DNA from: Rhodobacterales bacterium
Lineage (GTDB): Bacteria > Pseudomonadota > Alphaproteobacteria > Rhodobacterales > Rhodobacteraceae
Reading direction: 5' to 3'
Assembly (NCBI GenBank): GCA_002748285.1
Contig: PDSA01000028.1
Coordinates: 62,001 to 126,000 of the forward strand
Length of the DNA stretch: 64,000 nt
Shown here: positions 42,968 through 56,455 of the stretch, in pieces
Numbering within the stretch: position 1 is the first letter of the stretch
How the letters are laid out: every line of letters starts with the position of its first letter
Program-made: the position numbers and the translations under genes
Notes under the pieces: model-generated
What the model was told of the DNA's origin: nothing
The model's database searches: none
The model's input: only the letters and a program-made list of their open reading frames with translations

Positions 42968-43749
42968 CCCCGGCGGCCTTTGGTATAGAGGCTGCGCTGC
43001 TTGTCGCTGACCTTATCGGCTTCCATCATCACCAACACATCCGCGGTGTTAAAGCTGTGGTCGATATAAACCCCCTCGCCCACACAGCCGCCCAGCCGCA
43101 GATACGCCTTGATCAGAGTCGGCATCTGCCGCAGCGCCCGACGGGCATCAATCTGATCGGCGGCCATCAGATCCATGCTGTGAAAATCAGCCTCCTTCAC
43201 TCGCACCCGCAGCGACTCGCGGGCCAGATGGTTGTGATGTAGATAGGCCAGAGGCTCGGCAATCGGGGCCAGATCGGTGCCGTGAAAGCTGGCCACACCG
43301 AACAGGATATCAATCTGGTGCTGGCAGACATAAGCCCCCAGCCCGTTCCACAGATGATACATCGCCGCAGAGCCCCGGTAATCTTTGCGCACACAAGAGC
43401 GCCCCAGCTCCAGCAGCCGTGCGCCGCTGTGTTTCAGCTTGTCCAGATCATATTCATGGTCCGAATAGAACCCGCCGGCCTGCGCGGCCATATCGCTGCG
43501 CAACAGCCGATACACCCCAACCACGGCCCGATCAGATCCCGTAGGCTGGCGTTTGTCGATCAGCAGCAAATGGTCGAAATACGCATCAAACGCATCCCGC
43601 TCCAGCCGGTTATCGTGATCGACCATCGGCCCATCCCCGCCCAGCTCGGCGATGAACACCTCATAGCGCAAGCGCTGCGCCGCCCGCAGATCCGCAGGGG
43701 TTTTGGCCAAGCGCAAATCGAAATTCGGATTGTCAGCCTTCATATGCAT
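42964..43749 (-). CDS. olsB: L-ornithine N-acyltransferase
   Basis: AAQRLRYEVFIAELGGDGPMVDHDNRLERDAFDAYFDHLLL; RSCVRKDYRGSAAMYHLWNGL. Confidence 0.85.
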   Translation of the reverse strand: MHMKADNPNFDLRLAKTPADLRAAQRLRYEVFIAELGGDGPMVDHDNRLERDAFDAYFDHLLLIDKRQPTGSDRAVVGVYRLLRSDMAAQAGGFYSDHEYDLDKLKHSGARLLELGRSCVRKDYRGSAAMYHLWNGLGAYVCQHQIDILFGVASFHGTDLAPIAEPLAYLHHNHLARESLRVRVKEADFHSMDLMAADQIDARRALRQMPTLIKAYLRLGGCVGEGVYIDHSFNTADVLVMMEADKVSDKQRSLYTKGRRG

Positions 43750-44157
43750 TGGGGCCTTTAATTCTGTTCACTTCCTTGGTCTACGGATTGCAAGCGCCGA
43801 TGGCAATAATGCTTTCAGGCATGTTTCGTTTGACACGCCCCAGAGTTGTGCTATTTTCTCGCGAATCGCGCAAAGGCGCATGAGCCGCAACGTATATGAA
43901 AGTAAAGAGTGCCCAACAAAAATAAGAATATGTAAAGAGTAAAAAGCGTCTGTAATCAATATGTTAAACGCAGTTGTTTATGTTGATTTATCCAGGCGGT
44001 TCCCCAAAACACCTTCCCTATGATCTGGTCTGGCCATTGGCCGGTTAAATTTGTCTGAAATTAACCGGTTTTTTACCAGCACTATATTAATTGAGGCCGA
44101 AAATCGGCGACCCACAGAGATGCTCTCAGGTAAAACGAATACAGGACAAGCACAGAG

Positions 44158-44754
44158 ATGAACACGGAAAAAGACATTGCGGCCTTGATTGGCTCGCGCA
44201 TTTGCCATGATCTGATCAGCCCGATCGGGGCGATTGGCAACGGGGTTGAGCTGCTGAGCATGGCCGGCAGCGTCAGCGGGCCAGAGATGTCGTTGATCAG
44301 TGAAAGTGTGGCCAATGCCAATGCCCGCATCCGGTTTTTCCGCATCGCCTTTGGGGCGGCGCAAAAGGGGCAGATCATTGGTCAGGACGAGGTTGCCGCC
44401 ATCATTCGTGACCTCAACCAGTCGGGGCGTGTTCAGATCGAGTGGAGCAGCGACACCACCCTGCCCCGCGATCAGGTCAAGCTGGTGTTTTTGCTGATCC
44501 AATGCTGTGAATCAGCCATGCCCTATGGTGGCACAGTGAAGGTGCAGCGGCAGGATGAGCGCTGGGGACTGTCTTGCAACGGGCGCCGGATTCAGATTGA
44601 TCCGTTGCTGTGGCAAATGCTGATCTCAAACCAGCATATGCATGATGTGTCGCCCTCAAATGTGCATTTCGCATTGGTGCCGGGCGCGGTGCAGCAAAGC
44701 GGACGCGTGTTGCAAACCGAGTTGAGCGATTCCGAAATTACCCTGCAATTCTAG
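44158..44754 (+). CDS. chpT: ChpT-like histidine phosphotransferase
   Basis: ICHDLISPIGAIGNGVELL H-box, FFRIAFGAA. Confidence 0.8.
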   Translation: MNTEKDIAALIGSRICHDLISPIGAIGNGVELLSMAGSVSGPEMSLISESVANANARIRFFRIAFGAAQKGQIIGQDEVAAIIRDLNQSGRVQIEWSSDTTLPRDQVKLVFLLIQCCESAMPYGGTVKVQRQDERWGLSCNGRRIQIDPLLWQMLISNQHMHDVSPSNVHFALVPGAVQQSGRVLQTELSDSEITLQF

Positions 44755-44784
44755 GGCATTATGAAGTCTTGTTGATGTTATACT

Positions 44785-46038
44785 TTAGGGTCGCACCGTT
44801 CCCTCACCCGTGACCATATATTTGAAACTGGTCAGCTGCTCGGCCCCCACAGGCCCGCGGGCGTGCATTTTGCCGGTGGCGATGCCGATCTCGGCGCCCA
44901 TACCGAACTCGCCACCATCGGCAAATTGAGTCGAAGCATTCTGCATCAGAATAGCACTGTCCAGATGTTCAAAAAAGCGCTCGGCCGCGGCCTGATCCTC
45001 GGTCATGATCGCATCGGTGTGGTTCGAGCCATAACGCCGGATATGCGCCACCGCCTGATCCAGATCATCCACCAGACGGGCAGCGATGATCATATCGGAA
45101 AACTCATGGCCGAAATCGGAGTCAGAGGCAGGCTTGCTACCCTTGAGGCCGTCACCCACGCGCACCTCGACTCCGGCGGCGATCAGATCATCAATCACCG
45201 TCTGGCCAATCTCGGCAGCATCACGATGGATCAACAAACACTCTGCCGCGCCGCAGATCCCGGGTCGGCGGGTTTTGGCGTTCATCACCACGGCGCGGGT
45301 TTTCTCAGGATCAGCCGCCGCGTCGATATAGATATGCACGATGCCCTCCAGATGGGCAAAAACCGGCACCCGGGCTTCGCGCTGCACCAGCCCGACCAGC
45401 CCCTTGCCGCCACGGGGCACGATCACGTCGATGCAATCGGTCATGGTTAACATCTGCTGCACCGCCGCCCGGTCGCGGGTGGGCACCAGCTGGATCGCAT
45501 CGGCGGGCAACCCGGCCGCTTTCAGCCCCTGCACCAGCGCGGCATGGATCGCCATCGAAGAATGGAAGCTCTCAGAGCCGCCGCGCAAAATCACCGCATT
45601 GCCGGATTTCAGGCACAGCGCCCCGGCATCGGCCGTCACATTGGGGCGGCTTTCATAGATCACCCCAATCACCCCCAAAGGCGTGCGCACCCGTTTGATA
45701 TGCAGCCCGCTGGGCCGATCCCATTGCGCGATCACCTCGCCCACCGGATCCTTTTGCTCGGCGACATTGCGCACCCCGTCGGCCATGCCCTGAATGCGGT
45801 TCTCATCCAGCATCAGCCGGTCCAGCATCGCCGCGCTCAAGCCCTTGTCGCGGCCATATTCCATATCCTTGGCATTGGCGGCCAGAATATCGGCGCGGTT
45901 CTCCCAAATCGCATCCGCCGCCGCCATCAGCGCCCGTTGCTTATCCGCAGCGCTGGCGCGGGCCAGATGCGCGGCGGCGGCCTTGGCACGTTGGCCGAGA
46001 TCGGCCATCACTTCGGGGATGTTGTGTTGCTGGGTCAT
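44785..46038 (-). CDS. proA: Glutamate-5-semialdehyde dehydrogenase
   Basis: [39 protein letters not shown]. Confidence 0.95.
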   Translation of the reverse strand: MTQQHNIPEVMADLGQRAKAAAAHLARASAADKQRALMAAADAIWENRADILAANAKDMEYGRDKGLSAAMLDRLMLDENRIQGMADGVRNVAEQKDPVGEVIAQWDRPSGLHIKRVRTPLGVIGVIYESRPNVTADAGALCLKSGNAVILRGGSESFHSSMAIHAALVQGLKAAGLPADAIQLVPTRDRAAVQQMLTMTDCIDVIVPRGGKGLVGLVQREARVPVFAHLEGIVHIYIDAAADPEKTRAVVMNAKTRRPGICGAAECLLIHRDAAEIGQTVIDDLIAAGVEVRVGDGLKGSKPASDSDFGHEFSDMIIAARLVDDLDQAVAHIRRYGSNHTDAIMTEDQAAAERFFEHLDSAILMQNASTQFADGGEFGMGAEIGIATGKMHARGPVGAEQLTSFKYMVTGEGTVRP

Positions 46039-46080
46039 GTTCGGGCCTTTCAGCAGAGATGTAAATACGGGTTTGCCCGC

Positions 46081-48769
<2,689 letters not shown>

Positions 48770-48772
48770 GAG

Positions 48773-49312
48773 TTAGTCCAGTTTCTTAATGTAAGTCCAG
48801 GTTGCCACATTGGCCCCGCGTGCCACCGAAAAGGTCTCGGCATCGCCGATATATTCAAAGCCGGCATTGGTCAGCACCCGGGCCGAGGCCGGATTGTCCT
48901 GAAACACCTGCGCAAAGATCGACTTGCAGCCATCGGGGTTGGCATCCAGAATCGCATGGATCGCCTCAGAGGCATAGCCCGTATTCCAAAAGGCCGGGGC
49001 CACCCAGTAGGAGATCTCGGATTGATCGCCGTTGATATCTTCAAGGCAGACCAGCCCCAGCAATTCGGCGTGGCTCTGGGCCGAGCCATCCATGATCCAG
49101 ACATGCTGATTGCTCTCGCCGGCCTGCACGCGGGCGATGAAATCTTCTGTGATTCCCGGCGGTAGAGGGTGCGGGATGGTCCGCGAAGCATTGGCAATGC
49201 GGGCATCGCTGGCGTGAAGCTCCAGCAGGCCGGCATCGGATTTCTGCAAAGGACGCAGGGCAAAGCGGCGGGTCTGGATGACCGGCTGATTTGCGATGGT
49301 TTCATGTTTCAT
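48773..49312 (-). CDS. GNAT family N-acetyltransferase
   Basis: TRRFALRPLQKSDAGLLEL; ISYWVAPAFWNTGYASEAI. Confidence 0.85.
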   Translation of the reverse strand: MKHETIANQPVIQTRRFALRPLQKSDAGLLELHASDARIANASRTIPHPLPPGITEDFIARVQAGESNQHVWIMDGSAQSHAELLGLVCLEDINGDQSEISYWVAPAFWNTGYASEAIHAILDANPDGCKSIFAQVFQDNPASARVLTNAGFEYIGDAETFSVARGANVATWTYIKKLD

Positions 49313-49422
49313 GAGCGATTGCTCCTGTAAGAACCGCGTGGCCATTCACAGCCCTTCGGAACGAAAAAGGACCGGCGCTGACACCGATCCTCTTATATGT
49401 TGGTCACCTTGTGAGGGTCGGC

Positions 49423-49692
49423 TTATTCCGCGGCCTCGGCTGCCGGAACAACCGAAACAAAGGTGCGGCGTTTCAGACCTTTGTGAAAGGTCACATTGCC
49501 CTGGACGGTGGCGTAAATCGTGTGATCACGACCCATGCCAACCCCTTTGCCGGGGAACATTTTGGTGCCGCGCTGGCGCAAAATGATGTTGCCGGGGATC
49601 ACGGTTTCACCGCCGAATTTCTTTACACCAAGGCGACGGCCCGCGCTGTCGCGTCCATTACGGGATGAACCACCTGCTTTTTTATGTGCCAT
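49423..49692 (-). CDS. rpmA: 50S ribosomal protein L27
   Basis: [29 protein letters not shown]. Confidence 0.97.
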   Translation of the reverse strand: MAHKKAGGSSRNGRDSAGRRLGVKKFGGETVIPGNIILRQRGTKMFPGKGVGMGRDHTIYATVQGNVTFHKGLKRRTFVSVVPAAEAAE

Positions 49693-49703
49693 CTTGTCTC
49701 TCC

Positions 49704-50357
49704 TTAGCTTTTCGCCAGTTTCTGAGCCTGTGCGACCCACTGTTCGCGCTCAATGCGGCCTTTGAACGACAGTTTTTCGTCCATCTCGGCGATATCTTTT
49801 TCCGTCCAGTCTGCGATCTGGGCGAAGGTTGTCACGCCCGCTGCATGCAGCTTTTTCTCAAGCGCCGGTCCAACGCCGGACAGTTGCTTCAGATCATCCG
49901 CAGCGGCCGGTTTTTTCGCAGCTGCCTTTGGCGCAGCCTTCTTTTCAGCCTTTTTCGCAGGCTTTTCAGCCTTGGCTGGTTTTGCCGCAGCCAGAGCCGC
50001 CGCCGAAACCGACCCAGTGCCGATTGCTGCCTTGACGCCGGACTTACCCGCGCCTTTTTCCAGAATCTCAGTAATACGCACCAGAGTCAACTTTTGACGG
50101 TGCCCTTTGGTGCGCTTGGAGCCATGCTTGCGGCGGCGCTTGACAAAGTGGATGACTTTTTCGCCCTTGATCTGTTCGATCACATCGGCCTGAACCGCAG
50201 CATCCTTGATGGTTGGGGTGCCAACCGTGCTGCCGATCATCAACACATCGTTAAACTGGACCTTTTCGCCCGCATCGGCTGCAATGCGTTCAATGCGCAG
50301 CACATCGCCGGCCTGAACCTTATATTGCTTGCCACCGGTTTTCATAACCGCAAACAT
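49704..50357 (-). CDS. rplU: 50S ribosomal protein L21 with long C-terminal extension
   Basis: [25 protein letters not shown]...; Ala/Lys-rich linker then [43 protein letters not shown]. Confidence 0.93.
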   Translation of the reverse strand: MFAVMKTGGKQYKVQAGDVLRIERIAADAGEKVQFNDVLMIGSTVGTPTIKDAAVQADVIEQIKGEKVIHFVKRRRKHGSKRTKGHRQKLTLVRITEILEKGAGKSGVKAAIGTGSVSAAALAAAKPAKAEKPAKKAEKKAAPKAAAKKPAAADDLKQLSGVGPALEKKLHAAGVTTFAQIADWTEKDIAEMDEKLSFKGRIEREQWVAQAQKLAKS

Positions 50358-50578
50358 ATGGTATTCCTTCATTTTTTCCGCGTCCTGTGGCCCCCGAAGC
50401 CGGGCGTTTTGCTGATAGATCAGCGCCGTCAAACAGCGCGCCCCTCTGGGCGACATTACACACACCGGATGGGATCATTCCCATCAGGATGCGGGCTTAT
50501 CCGGGAAACGCGCGGCCATGTCAAGGGCCAATAGGGCCGGATCGGCAAAATCCGCGGCCATTTCTCGCCTATGCGATG

Positions 50579-51403
50579 TTACAGCTGCTTGCCCCGCAGA
50601 AACGGTGCCGCCGCCAGCCCCAGCGCCTGCGAGACCTGTTTGAACACCGCATCATAAGCCTCAAACTGCGCCCGGTTCAGCGCCCGCCCGGGCCCGGAAT
50701 TGCAAAACGCAATATAACGGCGCAGCTGCGCATCGCTCAGCGGTTCATAGGCCAGCGCCAGATAGGCAAACAGCCATTGGCGAATGTCGTGACCGATCCG
50801 GTCCTGATCCTGCCAGGTGTTGCGCAAAATATCCTCTTGGGTGATGTCGCGCTCAAACGCCCCGCCCTGCACCAGCCCCAAATTGAACGCATAACGCGCA
50901 TTCATCGTGTTGGACAGGTTGTAATCCAGCAGATCCCCCCGCTCGACCAGTTCTTGCAGCAGCTGAACCCGGTCCTCACCGGCCTGCACCATTTCGGCGA
51001 AATGCCGACGGCTGCGGGCCTCGGTTTCCGGGTCCAGAAACGCCCGCCGCGCCGACAGTTCCGAGGCGACGATCTGCTGGCCAAGGGGGCTCTGATAAAA
51101 GGCCAGCATCTGATCCAGCGGCTGATCGCCCAGCCCGGCCTGAAAATGATGCTCAAAGCCGTTTTGAATCAGTGCCGGGTCATAAAGCTGCGCGACAATA
51201 TGCGCCCAATCCGCCCCTCCCCGGCCTTGCAACAGCTGCTCATCCAGCTTTTGGCCATAGATCAGCCCTTCGTCGTGCAACAGGCTTAACAGCTGTTCGA
51301 TCTGCATCGCCTGCATCAGCGCCCGGCTCTGCGGGTTTTGCTGCGCCAGGGCGGCCAGTCCCAGCGGCAAGATCAGCAGAACAAGACAAAGACGTTTCAA
51401 CAC
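50579..51403 (-). CDS. DUF2059 domain-containing exported protein
   Basis: Signal peptide, MLAFYQSPLGQQIVASELSARRAFLDPETEA. Confidence 0.75.
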   Translation of the reverse strand: MLKRLCLVLLILPLGLAALAQQNPQSRALMQAMQIEQLLSLLHDEGLIYGQKLDEQLLQGRGGADWAHIVAQLYDPALIQNGFEHHFQAGLGDQPLDQMLAFYQSPLGQQIVASELSARRAFLDPETEARSRRHFAEMVQAGEDRVQLLQELVERGDLLDYNLSNTMNARYAFNLGLVQGGAFERDITQEDILRNTWQDQDRIGHDIRQWLFAYLALAYEPLSDAQLRRYIAFCNSGPGRALNRAQFEAYDAVFKQVSQALGLAAAPFLRGKQL

Positions 51404-51554
51404 AGCGGCCCCTTAATCGGTGGAAAGGATCGGCTTCAGAGGTAGTGGCTTTGGCGGGAAAATCAAGCAATAAGCGGGATGGGTGAAGTTTCTGCTTGCA
51501 AGGGGCGGCCAAGCGGCCTAGATACGGGCTCGTTTCACCACACAGCCTAATTGC

Positions 51555-51644
51555 GGAGAGGTGCCGGAGTGGTCGAACGGGGCGGTCTCGAAAACCGTTG
51601 TGGGTGCAAGCCCACCCAGGGTTCGAATCCCTGTCTCTCCGCCA
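51555..51644 (+). tRNA. tRNA-Ser(CGA)
   Basis: 90-nt class II tRNA; anticodon loop CTCGAAA, long variable arm, T-loop GTTCGAATC. Confidence 0.95.
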
Positions 51645-52123
51645 TTACTATCTAAATCAATGACTTAAGAGTTGGACAGACAAGTGCGACACAAAGTGGA
51701 GCACAAGGCCCATGAAACTGTCTGCCTATCTGTCACCATCACGTCACAGAGTTTACTACTTCCGCTGGCCCTTGCCACGGACAGTGGATCAGAAGCGCCG
51801 CACAATCAGAATATCCCTTCGCACCAAATGCCCGGATCGGGCTGGCGATTTAGCCCGTCATCTTGCATCCTGCGGGCGATTGATTCGGGAGAACAAGGCA
51901 TTGGCACGGCTCAGACAAGACGAAACACGAGAAATTGTGCGGAGCTACTTTGCGGCTGCTCTGGATCGCTATGTGGAGCGGATGAACGATACCTTTGACT
52001 TGTCCCCAACGTTCGGGCTATACACTGGGGCACATAGTGAGACACACAAGCAACCTTCGCTCTTGTATGTCCAGTTAAATCAATAATTTAGAAGCATGGT
52101 GGATTGTCCCTGTCTCTCCGCCA
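51628..52123 (+). mobile_element. Collapsed integrated element between duplicated tRNA-Ser 3' ends
   Basis: TCCCTGTCTCTCCGCCA at 51628-51644 repeated exactly at 52107-52123. Confidence 0.75.
51712..52086 (+). pseudogene. N-terminal fragment of a tyrosine-type integrase
   Basis: MKLSAYLSPSRHRVYYFRWPLPRTVDQKRRTIRISLRTKCPDRAGDLARHLAS resembles integrase N-domains; catalytic domain absent; immediately downstream of tRNA. Confidence 0.6.
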
Positions 52124-52533
52124 GATTTTCTTGAGGCCTGGCCCCACACTTTTCCTTAAAATCAACAGCTTAACGGGCATATGACCTTGGTGCATCCGTC
52201 GTTTTGCCTTGATTTGCTACACATTTTGCAGCACAATCCGCTACACAGGCAATCGGGAGGGCGGGTCATGACAATCATGAAACGTGGCAGCACATATCGC
52301 CTGCGCAAGCGGGTGCCGGTTCGGTTGAAGACCGTAAAAACATCTGGGTGAGCCTCCACACCGATTCCGATACCATAGCCCGGCAGAAAGCGCCCATTGC
52401 CTGACAAAATCCGGTTGAGGCGTGAGAAGCCCGGCTGGCGGGGGACGCGGCAGATGCGGAGCGGCGTTTTGAGGCGGTGCGGGAACTGGCGGCGGGGTAA
52501 TCCCCCCATTTTTAATGGGGTCCGCTTGTAGAA

Positions 52534-53295
52534 CTACGCGGCCATTTTCAGTTTCATAGCGGGTGTAATGCCGCCGATGGCCATGTTGGGCCGGTTATTG
52601 TTGTATGTCCAGAGCCATTTCGTGGCCTGGTCCTGCGCCTCCTCTATCGTCTCAAAGATGTTTTGATCCAGCCATTCATGGCGAACCGTGCGATTGTATC
52701 GCTCGATATACGCGTTCTGCTGCGGCTTTCCCGGCTGGATGTATTCGATGCGAATGCCGCGTGTCTCGGCCCATGCTTTGAGCAAGCCGCTGACGTATTC
52801 CGGGCCGTTATCAACACGAATGATCTGCGGCGCGCCCCGCCATTCTATGATTTGGTTCAAGCTGCGCACGACACGCATCGCTGGCAACGAGAAGTCCACC
52901 TCGATGCCCAGACCCTCTCGATTGAAGTCGTCCAGTACGTTCAACGCCCTAAAGCTCCGGCCATCTGCAAGCTGATCCTGCATGAAGTCCATCGACCATG
53001 TGTGGTTGGGGGCGACCGGCACTGCCAGTTCATCTGGTTTGGGCCGCTTCAGCCGCTTGCGCGGCCTGATACGCAGGTTCAGCTCCAATTCGCAGTAGAT
53101 CCGATACACGCGCTTGTGGTTCCTCCCAAAGCCCCAAGTCTTGCGGTTCGCCGTCAAACGCACCAGCCAATCCGCGATCTCGGCGTGCTCATCATCGAAC
53201 TTGCGCTCATAGCGATAGCAGGTCTCGCTGATTTGGAACCTGCGGCACGCCAGTGCAACGCTGATCTGCTTGCTCTTCACCGCATTCACGGCCAT
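52534..53295 (-). CDS. IS3-family transposase OrfB (rve/DDE), apparent short in-frame internal deletion
   Basis: [38 protein letters not shown]; lacks LCFLYLRNVKGFG expected between TWGFG and NHKRVYRIY. Confidence 0.88.
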   Translation of the reverse strand: MAVNAVKSKQISVALACRRFQISETCYRYERKFDDEHAEIADWLVRLTANRKTWGFGRNHKRVYRIYCELELNLRIRPRKRLKRPKPDELAVPVAPNHTWSMDFMQDQLADGRSFRALNVLDDFNREGLGIEVDFSLPAMRVVRSLNQIIEWRGAPQIIRVDNGPEYVSGLLKAWAETRGIRIEYIQPGKPQQNAYIERYNRTVRHEWLDQNIFETIEEAQDQATKWLWTYNNNRPNMAIGGITPAMKLKMAA

Positions 53296-53315
53296 CTCTC
53301 GCCTTTGAGATGGCC

Positions 53316-53585
53316 TTACCGCTTTTTTCCAAGAGCCTCCTTCAGCAAATCGTTCTGCATGCTCATCTCAGCATACATCCGCTTCAGCCGTTTGTTCTCA
53401 GCCTCCATCGCCTTCATCTGCGACACCCTCGAGGCGTCCATGCCGCCGTACTTCGCACGCCATTTGTAAAAGCTAGCGCTGCTCATCCCATGCTCACGGC
53501 AAAGCGCGGAAACCGGCACGCCGCTCTCCGCCTGCTTCAAAATCCCCATGATCTGCGCGTCGCTGAATCGTCCGTTCTTCATCAA
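53316..53585 (-). CDS. IS3-family transposase OrfA
   Basis: [47 protein letters not shown]. Confidence 0.92.
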   Translation of the reverse strand: MMKNGRFSDAQIMGILKQAESGVPVSALCREHGMSSASFYKWRAKYGGMDASRVSQMKAMEAENKRLKRMYAEMSMQNDLLKEALGKKR

Positions 53586-53828
53586 AAAATCTCCTCAGAT
53601 ATCTTGCCGAGAAAATTCTACTTTTGAACACCACTATTTTGCGGGGGGATTACCGCGGTGCGGGGCTTCGATACCTGCCAGCAGCGAGCGTAGCGGACCT
53701 GCCGCGCGAAGGCCTTCTTGCGCGCATCAAAGCAACGACGCAGCGAAAGGACGAGCCCGATCCGCGTGAAGCGGCGGCCGTGCTGAGGGACACCCCCAAG
53801 CCGCCGATTGCGCTTTGACATGAAAAAA

Positions 53829-53857
53829 ACCGACCGGAAAACACGCTCCGGTCGGAC
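53829..53857 (-). terminator. Terminator downstream of acxC
   Basis: Minus strand TCCGACCGGagcgtgttttCCGGTCGGTTTTTTTC. Confidence 0.8.
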
Positions 53858-53873
53858 TGTGGCAGCCAAAGGA

Positions 53874-54322
53874 TCAGGCAGCGCGTTCAGGGACTTCAAG
53901 CCCCAGCCATTCGGTATAGAAGGCGTCGATATCGGGCTCAAAGTCATGGATGACCGGATACCACGGCGTCGGAGCCTCCACGTCCAGCAGGTCGCCGGAC
54001 TTGGGGCAGTAATACTCGCGGATCACCTGCCAGTCGGTCGAGGGGGCCATCAGGCGGGGGTAGAGCTCTTCCTCCAGTCGCAGAACTCGTGACCGGCCAG
54101 AGACTTGACCACCCACTTCTTGTCCGACGCCCGCTGCACGATGAACAGCTTCGGCCCCAGCGGCAGGATGATGCGGTCCTCCCATGGCACCTGCTCTTGC
54201 AGCACCTCCAGATATTTCACAAAGCGGTCGCCGTCCTTGGGGGTGGAAAGCATGGTGTGCAGGGTGTCGCGGTCGATGGTGCCATCGACCAGATCCTTGA
54301 TTTTTTCTTTGGTATAAGCCAT
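53874..54322 (-). pseudogene. acxC: Acetone carboxylase gamma subunit, apparent out-of-frame internal deletion
   Basis: MAYTKEKIKDLVDGTIDRDTLHTML...GHEFCDWR then frame shift to EELYPRLMAPSTDWQVIREYYCPKSGDLLDVEAPTPWYPVIHDFEPD. Confidence 0.75.
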
Positions 54323-54384
54323 TTTATCACTCCTGTGTCTTTGGTGGGGTGCCACCGGGAAGAGCAGCGGCACCCCGAAAGGGA

Positions 54385-56431
54385 TTACTCCTCGACGAAC
54401 TGGACGGTCTTCACGTCCGGCAGTTCGGAAAGGTCCATCGAGTATTCGCGGCCATAGGAAGGGATGGGCAGGTCCTCTTCCTTCAGCTCCCACTCGTTGG
54501 GCAGATCCCAGAACTCGCGGAAGCCCTGCGCCCATGTCGGCCCCAGCTTGAAGCTGGAGGCATACATCTGCTGCACATGCACCCCGGCGTCCTTCTTGAG
54601 GATGCGCTCGCGCTCTTTCTCCATCCACTTGCGGGTGGGCACGGCTCTGGCCAGACGGTCCTTGCGGATCGCGGCGCGGCGCTTTTCGGTGGCGGCCTCA
54701 TCGGCAACCATCAGCCCGTCTGCCCCCTTCTTGAGCACCACGCCGTAAACCCGCTCGGCAAAGCGTTCCAGCAGGTAGCCGCCGTTCACGTCTTCGGCCA
54801 CGGCCGCGGGGTCGCGGTCCAGCGGATCGCCGAAGCCGGGACCGCCGCGCATGTAGTTGAGGTAGAGGTCGTGATCCTTGAACATGTCCTCGGTGGTGAT
54901 CGCCTGCTTGTCGCGCTTGATGCCCTCGGGGTTGATGAGGCCGTCAAACGTGGGGTTCTCGGGGTCGGTGTCCCCGCCGCAGGGGATCGGCTTGCCCGTG
55001 GCGATGGCTTCCTTCAGCCCGGTGTCATGGGCCTCGAACCGATACCCCGAGGCCGCCGGGTAGCCGCCCATCAGCCCCCAGTCGGAACTGATATGCCCGT
55101 TGCCCATGAAGAACATCGTCCAGTCCTTGGCGTTCCAGACCATGCGCAGGCTCTCGAAGCCGCAGCCGCCGCGGTATTTGCCCGCGAACGAGTTCACAGC
55201 GTGGATTTCGTCATACTGGTTGAACCCGCCGCCTTGCAGCCAGTTGGAGGTGTTGGCGTTGCCGGCGTTCACTTCCTCCAGATAGCCGCGTCCATAATAG
55301 GACCGCGACAGGCCGCGCCACAGCGCCGTCCAGGACGACACCAGGAAGTGCCAGCTATAGGCATAGGCCACGCGCCGGTCGTCGGGGTTCATCCAGGTGC
55401 CCTTGGGCAGCCGGAATTCGGTCCCGTAGGCGGCGCCATCGTTGATCATTTCGGAGGGGATCAGCGTCTGGGTCATCATCACCCAGATCCCCGACGTGAA
55501 CGACACCGCATGGGCGTTATAGGTGTGCCAGCCCCATCGGGTTGACCCTTCGAAGTCCAGCCGCCAAGTGCCGTCCGGGCGGATCGTCATCTCCGACGGG
55601 GTGTGCATGATGGTGTCCACCTTGGCGAAGGTCGAGGGCACATGCACGTCCTCATGGGCATAGGGCACGTCCACGAAGCCGACCTGACGGTAGGTGCCGG
55701 GAATGGTCATCGCCTTGATGCGGTTTTGCAGGCCAACCCGGCCATGCTCGACCGCCTCGTAGGCGAACTTCCAGTAGGCGTCGATGCCTTCCTCGGCGAT
55801 GACTTCCTCCACAAGATTGCGGATCATGTGGCAGCCGGCCACGCGGGTGCGTTCGTCCAGCATCCAGTAGCGGGTCGTGCGCACCGAACGCTGGGACTCG
55901 TGCAGCCAGTCGCGGAAGAGCTCATCGTTGGCGCCCACCTTGCGGCAGGTGACCGCGTAGCCATCCCCAAAGCGCTGAACCTGACCCGTGGTCATCGAGC
56001 CCGGCCCCACGGCGCCGGTGTCGATCACGTGGGTCACGCCGCCGACCCAGCCCACCAGTTCACCCTCGTGGAAGATGGGCACGATGGTGTGGATATCGCA
56101 GGGGTGGACGTTACCGATGAGCGGGTCATTGTTGGTGAAGATATCCCGGTCGGCAATGCCGGGGTTCCCCTCCCAGTCGTTCTCGATCATGTATTTGATC
56201 GCGGCGCCCATGGTGCCCACGTGGATGATGATCCCCGTTGAGATCCACCACCCCGGCCCGCAGACGCGAGAACAGCTTGTTATAGAGGATCGGGCTTTCC
56301 TTTTGCAGCGCCCTTTCCTTCAGGCCGGCATAGTGGCCGGTCTTTTTGGTGGCACCCATGATCTCGTCGCGGTGCTGCTTGAGCGTCTGACCGCCACGCA
56401 CGATGCCTTTGATATTTTTCTGAACATTCAT
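54385..56431 (-). pseudogene. acxB: Acetone carboxylase alpha subunit, two apparent internal deletions (one out of frame)
   Basis: MNVQKNIKGIVRGGQTLKQHRDEIM...LYNKLFSRLRAGVVD | frame shift | STGIIIHVGTMGAAIKYMIEN...IHAVNSF | AGKYRGGCGFESLRMVWN. Confidence 0.78.
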
Positions 56432-56455
56432 GATCTTGTCTCCTTTCGCCGCCGG

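Larger units (their letters stand above)
52496..53654 (-). mobile_element. IS3-family insertion sequence
   Basis: 12-bp perfect terminal inverted repeats GGTAATCCCCCC/GGGGGGATTACC; flanking GCGG/GCGG possible target duplication; orfA and orfB inside. Confidence 0.85.
52267..53818 (+). pseudogene. Second, frameshifted integrase N-terminal region, interrupted by the IS element
   Basis: MTIMKRGSTYRLRKRVPVR...(frame shift) WVSLHTDSDTIARQKAPIA...AERRFEAVRELAAG | IS | RYLPAASVADLPREGLLARIKATTQRKDEPDPREAAAVLRDTPKPPI. Confidence 0.6.
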
